Shown here one piece after another: positions 23,815 to 26,863 of a stretch of DNA of 26,863 nt. The position numbers and the translations under genes are program-made. Positions within the stretch are counted from its first letter, which is position 1. Each line of letters starts with the position of its first letter. The stretch comes from JBDTMT01 sp033764095 (GTDB lineage Bacteria; Desulfobacterota; Binatia; HRBIN30; CADEER01): assembly GCA_033764095.1 (NCBI GenBank), contig JANRJF010000143.1:1-26863 (forward strand). Reading direction: 5' to 3'. Below the pieces are notes generated by a model. It was not told where the DNA came from. It saw only the letters and a program-made list of their open reading frames with translations, and did no database searches.

Positions 23815-24132
23815 TCACGCTCCTTCGATCGCGGTGACCTGCACAGTCGTCTCGTACTGGCGGTGACCGGCGCGGCGGCGGTAGTTCTTGCGGCGCTTCT
23901 TCTTGAACACCAGGATCTTCTTGGCGCGCCCCTGGCGGACGACCTTGGCAGTGACCCGCACGCCCGCAACCGTCGGCGTTCCGACCGTTACCGCCCCACC
24001 ACGCGACGCCATCAGTACCTCGGTGAAGGCCACGTCGGCGCCCGGCTCGCCCTCGAGCTTCTCGATCGCCAGCACGTCGCCCGGTGCCACCCGGTACTGC
24101 TTCCCACCGGTCTTGATCACTGCGTATTCCAT
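23815..24132 (-). CDS. rplU: Large-subunit ribosomal protein L21
   Basis: A 105-residue protein with MEYAVIKTGGKQYRVAPGDVLAIEKLEGEPG and the C-terminal block KKILVFKKKRRKNYRRRAGHRQYETTVQVTAI, where the lysine/arginine stretch binds 23S rRNA. It is first of the leftward run. A GGAGAAG ribosome-binding site stands about 5 bases before the ATG, and a consensus -35 box is found upstream at 24182-24187. Confidence 0.98.
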   Translation of the reverse strand: MEYAVIKTGGKQYRVAPGDVLAIEKLEGEPGADVAFTEVLMASRGGAVTVGTPTVAGVRVTAKVVRQGRAKKILVFKKKRRKNYRRRAGHRQYETTVQVTAIEGA

Positions 24133-24158
24133 CGTTCTTCTCCGCGGATGAACCGCAA

Positions 24159-24187
24159 CGGTTATCGGAGGGTTACGGCGGTGTCAA
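24159..24187 (-). promoter_or_regulatory. Probable sigma-70-type promoter of rplU-rpmA-obgE
   Basis: On the minus strand a perfect TTGACA (24187-24182) is followed by a poor -10: TAACCG after 17 bases, or GATAAC after 15. A perfect -35 in DNA this GC-rich, 50 bases before rplU, is suggestive. It lies beside the left arm of the glutaredoxin inverted repeat. Confidence 0.4.
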
Positions 24188-24228
24188 CGGGCCCTGGGTG
24201 GTCTGGCCGGTCGCCTCAGGACGGGTGT

Positions 24229-24267
24229 GGGTACGAGGATGGAGTTGGGTCAGTCTGATCTCGGGCT
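24229..24267. repeat. Left arm of a 39-bp inverted repeat around the glutaredoxin gene
   Basis: This arm (GGGTACGAGGATGGAGTTGG... ending in CTCGGGCT) matches the reverse complement of 24576-24614 at 37 of 39 positions. It lies 34 bases before the glutaredoxin start codon. Flanks outside the core are G-rich hexamer-like sequence. Confidence 0.9.
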
Positions 24268-24301
24268 GGGGCTCGGGCGCCGGGTCGGGTAGTGGGGGCG
24301 G

Positions 24302-24562
24302 GTGCGGCTGACACTCATTACCCGGCATGACTGCCATCTCTGCGAGGAGATGGTCGCGGTCATCGAGGCGGTGCGGGCTCGGCACGAGCTCGAGCTGGAG
24401 GTACTCGACGTCGATGCCGACCCGGATCTGCTGGCGCGCTACTCGGATCAGGTGCCGGTGCTTCTGGTGAACGGCCGCAAAGCATTCAAGTACCGGGTCA
24501 GCGAGAGCGCGCTAAGTCGCCGCCTGCACTTGGAAGCCTGGCGCCGTCGCCTCTTCCCGTGA
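24302..24562 (+). CDS. Glutaredoxin-like (DUF836-type) mini-thioredoxin
   Basis: An 86-residue protein from a GTG start (VRLTLITRHDCHLCEEMVAVIEAV). It carries a C-x-x-C active site (C11-HLC14) on a thioredoxin-like beta-alpha-beta start, the cis-proline segment QVPVLLVNGRKAFKYRVS and a C-terminal helix (LEAWRRRLFP), as in the DUF836 glutaredoxin-like family. It probably performs thiol-disulfide exchange or binds a metal; partner unknown. The GTG is preceded by a G-rich run (GTGGGGGCGG) that could act as a weak ribosome-binding site. It is unusual in being boxed by a near-perfect 39-bp inverted repeat, 34 bases upstream and 13 bases downstream. Confidence 0.82.
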   Translation: MRLTLITRHDCHLCEEMVAVIEAVRARHELELEVLDVDADPDLLARYSDQVPVLLVNGRKAFKYRVSESALSRRLHLEAWRRRLFP

Positions 24563-24575
24563 CGAGCCCCGCCCG

Positions 24576-24614
24576 AGCCCGAGATCAGACTGATCCAACT
24601 CCATCCCCGTACCC
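24576..24614. repeat. Right arm of the 39-bp inverted repeat around the glutaredoxin gene
   Basis: Reverse complement of 24229-24267 with two mismatches. It starts 13 bases past the glutaredoxin stop and overlaps the GGGTAC-rich hairpin that follows at 24605. Confidence 0.9.
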
Positions 24615-24730
24615 CTTCCCGTACCCGTCCCCGTCTTCAAAACCGACAAGGAAGCAGGAACGGATCGCATTCAGGTACGGGAACGGGAACGGGAACGGCA
24701 ACGGGTAGGGGTACGCGAACGGGTACGGGG
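24605..24730. repeat. GGGWAC-hexamer inverted repeat upstream of plsX
   Basis: 24605-24635 and 24700-24730 are inverted copies at 26 of 31 positions; the spacer includes consecutive GGGAAC hexamers (24679-24696). Four or more G3 runs (24679-24711) could form a quadruplex on the plus strand. It ends 55 bases before plsX. Confidence 0.75.
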
Positions 24731-24785
24731 AGACGGGAGTAGGGGGCACTGGAGGGATTCGCGCCCACTCACTATTCTCCGTGCC

Positions 24786-25802
24786 ATGGCGGCGGTGGCG
24801 GTCGATGCGATGGGCGGGGAGCACGCGCCGGAGGCGGCTGTGCAGGCGGTGGCGGCGGTATCGCTGCAGACCGACATCGAGTGCGTGTTGGTCGGCGACG
24901 CGGCGCGGCTGGAAAAACTGCTGGAGGCGACCGCCTACAACCCGGAGCGCATCGCCATCGTGCACGCCGCGGAAGCGATCGGCATGGACGAGGAGCCGCG
25001 CAGCGCGGCGCGCTACAAGCGCAAGGCGTCGCTGCCGGTGGCATTGCGCCAGGTGGTGAGCGGGCGCTGCGCCGCGGCGGTGAGCGCCGGCAACCCCGGC
25101 GCCGCGATCGCCGTGGCGCTGCGCGAGCTGACCGTGCTGCCGCGCCTGCACAAGGCGGCGATGGCGAGCGTCTATCCACGCGCCGTCGAGCACGCCGGGC
25201 AGGACCCGCTCGGGCTGGCGCTCGACGTCGGCGCGACGGTGCGTTGCGGTGCCGACGAATTGGTGCAGTTCGCCGCGATGGGAGCGGCGTATGCACGCGT
25301 CATTTCGCGCGTCGATGCGCCGCGCGTCGCGCTGCTCAACATGGGGCGCGATGCGGCACAGGGCGACGAGGGGCTGGTCGCCGCGCACCGCCGCCTGCGC
25401 GACTGCGCCGGCATGACCTTCGTCGGCAACATCGAAGGCCACGAGCTGACCAGCGGCCGCGCCGACGTGGTGGTGTGCGAGGGGTTGATCGGCAACATCG
25501 TGGTCAAGCTGCTGGAGACGGTCGCCCACATGGCGGTCGACCTGACCAGCGCGGCGGCGCAGGGCAACTGGCGAGTGCGCGCCGGCATGGCGATCATGGC
25601 GACGCGCGGCGAGCGCCTGCGCGCGCTCGCCGACATCGCCTCCTACGGCGGCGCGCCGCTGCTCGGCTTCGAGCAGGTGTTCATCAAGGCGCACGCGCGC
25701 TCCCAGGCGCCGGCGATCGCCAACGCGGTGAAGGTGGCGGCCAAGGCGGCGCGCGACGGCCTGGTGCCGGCGCTGAAGGACGCGCTGGCGGCGGTTGGCT
25801 GA
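24786..25802 (+). CDS. plsX: Phosphate acyltransferase PlsX (divergent)
   Basis: A 338-residue protein matching PlsX, which makes acyl-phosphate from acyl-ACP for phospholipid synthesis. Matching blocks are VAVDAMGGEHAP (family: DAMGGDHAP), AAVSAGNPGAAIAVAL (family: VVSAGNTGALMA), LALDVGATVRC, LVQFAAMGAAYARVI, FVGNIEGHELTSGRADVVVCEGLIGNIVVKLLE and YGGAPLLGFEQVFIKAHARS (family: yGGApLLGv.g..ikaHG.S). Several near-invariant residues differ (D to E in motif 1, T to P in AGNTG, N to T in DVGAN, HG to HA near the end), so this may be a second, specialised copy. The start at 24786 fits the family N-terminus, though no ribosome-binding site is visible. It stands alone, not with rpmF or fabH. Confidence 0.8.
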   Translation: MAAVAVDAMGGEHAPEAAVQAVAAVSLQTDIECVLVGDAARLEKLLEATAYNPERIAIVHAAEAIGMDEEPRSAARYKRKASLPVALRQVVSGRCAAAVSAGNPGAAIAVALRELTVLPRLHKAAMASVYPRAVEHAGQDPLGLALDVGATVRCGADELVQFAAMGAAYARVISRVDAPRVALLNMGRDAAQGDEGLVAAHRRLRDCAGMTFVGNIEGHELTSGRADVVVCEGLIGNIVVKLLETVAHMAVDLTSAAAQGNWRVRAGMAIMATRGERLRALADIASYGGAPLLGFEQVFIKAHARSQAPAIANAVKVAAKAARDGLVPALKDALAAVG

Positions 25803-25829
25803 CGTGTCGAGATGAATACGCGCGGGCGG

Positions 25830-25898
25830 GGGGTTAGGGGGCTAGGGGGTGGGGGTTGGGGAAGAGCAGATCTTTTTCTGACCCTAACCCCTAACCCC
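25830..25898. repeat. TTAGGGG-type inverted repeat after plsX
   Basis: Left arm GGGGTTAGGGGGCTAGGG (25830-25847) and right arm CCCTAACCCCTAACCCC (25882-25898) pair with one gap and one mismatch; the outer GC flanks (CGCGGGCGG with CCGCCCCGCG) can lengthen the stem. The loop of 34 bases has a T5 run. It starts 27 bases past the plsX stop. The plus strand from 25828 to 25861 has five runs of four or more G. Confidence 0.8.
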
Positions 25899-25951
25899 TT
25901 GCTCCACCGCCCCGCGGTGCGTAGCGCCGCCGCCAGCACCGCAGGCGCCGC

Positions 25952-26863
25952 ATGACCCCGCCGCGCCTGGTCTTCCGCTGGGACCTCGACAAGACCTACC
26001 TGCTGAGCGAGTTCGAGCGCCTGCGGGACATGGTGAAGATCCCGTTCGAGAAGCCGGAGGACAAGATCGCCGCGCCCGGCGTCGCGGCGCTGATTCGCGG
26101 CCTGCGCGAGTCGGCGCTGAGCCGCGGCCGCGGCGTGCGGGTGACTTTCCTCTCCGCCAGCCCGCCGCAGATCGGCCGCGCCATCCGCCGCAAGCTCGAG
26201 CTCGACGGCATCGTGCACGACGGCATCGTCTTCAAGAACCAGCTGCAGCGCCTGTTCCGCGGCCAATTCCGCCATCTGCGCGAGCACGTCGGCTACAAGC
26301 TCACCGAGCTGCTCAAGGCGCGCAGCCTCGAGCCGCCGGCGGCGCGCGAGTACCTGTTCGGCGACGACTGGGAATCGGACCCGCTGATCTACTCGCTGTA
26401 TGCCGATACGGTCGCCGGGGTGGTCGCGCCCGGCGAGCTCGCCGAGCTGCTGCGCGCCGCGCGCGTCGATCCGGTGCTGATCGAGGAGGCGCGCCAGCTC
26501 GCCATCGGCCTGCCGAAAAGCGAGGCGGTGGCGCGTATCTTCATCAACCTCGAACGGCCGACCCCGCCGGCGGCGCTGCGCCACTATGGCGAGCGGCTGG
26601 TGCCGACCTTCAACTACTTTCAGACGGCGGCCTGTCTGGTGCAGGAGGATGCGCTCAGCCGCGACGGCGCCGTGCGCGTCGCCCGCTCGCTGGTCGAGGA
26701 GTCGGGCTACGCGTCGTCGCAGCTCGACAACTCGCTGGCCGACATCGCCCGCCGCGGCCATCTGCGTCCGGTGACGCTGGGCGAGCTGCGCCGCGGGCTC
26801 GCCGACGCGGGCCTGCTCACCGCGCCGCCGCCGCCGCTCGCCGCGCGGCTGCGCGCCGCCTGG
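25952..26863 (+). CDS. HAD-superfamily protein, App1/DUF2183-like (3' truncated)
   Basis: The frame is open from the ATG at 25952 to the window end (304 codons, no stop). The pattern fits a HAD phosphatase: motif I RWDLDKTYL (D11-x-D13-x-T15), a PGV turn, motif II VRVTFLSASPPQ (S68 or S70), a lysine near GYKLTELL (about K116) and motif III/IV LFGDDWESDPLIYSLYADTVAG. The order D-x-D...PG...S-x-SP...K...GDxxxxDPxIY is that of the App1 (DUF2183) phosphatidate-phosphatase family. Residues after 165 form an unrecognised helical region (ARIFINLERPTPPAALRHYGERLVPTFNYFQTA). With plsX just upstream, a lipid-phosphate role is attractive but unproven. No clear ribosome-binding site is visible before the ATG. 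Confidence 0.65.
   Translation, partial: MTPPRLVFRWDLDKTYLLSEFERLRDMVKIPFEKPEDKIAAPGVAALIRGLRESALSRGRGVRVTFLSASPPQIGRAIRRKLELDGIVHDGIVFKNQLQRLFRGQFRHLREHVGYKLTELLKARSLEPPAAREYLFGDDWESDPLIYSLYADTVAGVVAPGELAELLRAARVDPVLIEEARQLAIGLPKSEAVARIFINLERPTPPAALRHYGERLVPTFNYFQTAACLVQEDALSRDGAVRVARSLVEESGYASSQLDNSLADIARRGHLRPVTLGELRRGLADAGLLTAPPPPLAARLRAAW

Noticed and set aside
24181..24740. Transposon (MITE or IS) around the glutaredoxin gene
   Set aside because: No transposase, and no target duplication that I could identify outside the arms. I keep the inverted repeat as a finding but do not call a mobile element.

Overview
This window is very GC-rich (roughly 70% by eye), densely coded chromosomal DNA from a Gram-negative (diderm) bacterium. 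The outer-membrane evidence is a LapA/LapB-type envelope protein, an NlpE-like lipoprotein and an OxyR with both redox cysteines. The run rplU-rpmA-obgE-proB...proA-nadD-rsfS is a layout I associate with Deltaproteobacteria and relatives. The secreted beta-propeller protein has a Ser/Thr/Pro linker and paired dockerin-like Ca-binding repeats, a style I associate with Candidatus Binatota (Binatia). That placement is inference; there is no rRNA gene here. I see no prophage, IS transposase, CRISPR array, tRNA or rRNA.

Layout: (1) 1-2.9 kb: end of an NDP-forming acyl-CoA synthetase-like gene, a VOC protein, then a leftward three-gene cluster led by a GFA/CENP-V-type protein, and a small conserved hypothetical gene. 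(2) 2.9-5.0 kb: a cold-shock protein with a strong hairpin terminator, and a CNNM/CorC-type membrane protein. (3) 5.0-10.1 kb, rightward: CmoA (tRNA wobble-uridine modification), an overlapping PEMT/ICMT-like membrane methyltransferase, FabF-type ketosynthase, and a tandem pair of ArsA/Get3-like ATPases. (4) 10.1-13.6 kb, leftward: a DUF385 (deazaflavin-dependent reductase-like) protein, a large secreted double beta-propeller protein and a GST. (5) 13.7-15.9 kb: a class C beta-lactamase-fold serine hydrolase divergent from oxyR. (6) 16.0-24.1 kb, leftward: rplU-rpmA-obgE-proB-methyltransferase-nlpE-like-proA-nadD-rsfS-lapAB-like, joining ribosome assembly, proline synthesis, NAD synthesis and envelope homeostasis. 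(7) 24.3-26.9 kb, rightward: a mini-glutaredoxin, a PlsX-type acyltransferase and a HAD-family (App1-like) protein cut by the window edge.

The most unusual structure is intergenic. At least seven loci (about 3386-3510, 7836-7910, 10069-10141, 12912-12999, 22326-22445, 24229-24730, 25830-25898) carry the same design: two or more degenerate copies of a short (6-10 bp) tandem unit, a short spacer, then the same units inverted, giving a long imperfect hairpin. The unit sequence differs from locus to locus but the architecture does not. Almost all lie within about 35 bp downstream of a stop codon. In two cases (obgE and the DUF385 gene) the element supplies the last codons and the stop codon. At a third, a 39-bp inverted repeat (37/39 identical) brackets the glutaredoxin gene. 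These look either like a terminator/3'-end hairpin family or like small mobile palindromes landing at gene ends; I could not test either with the sequence alone.
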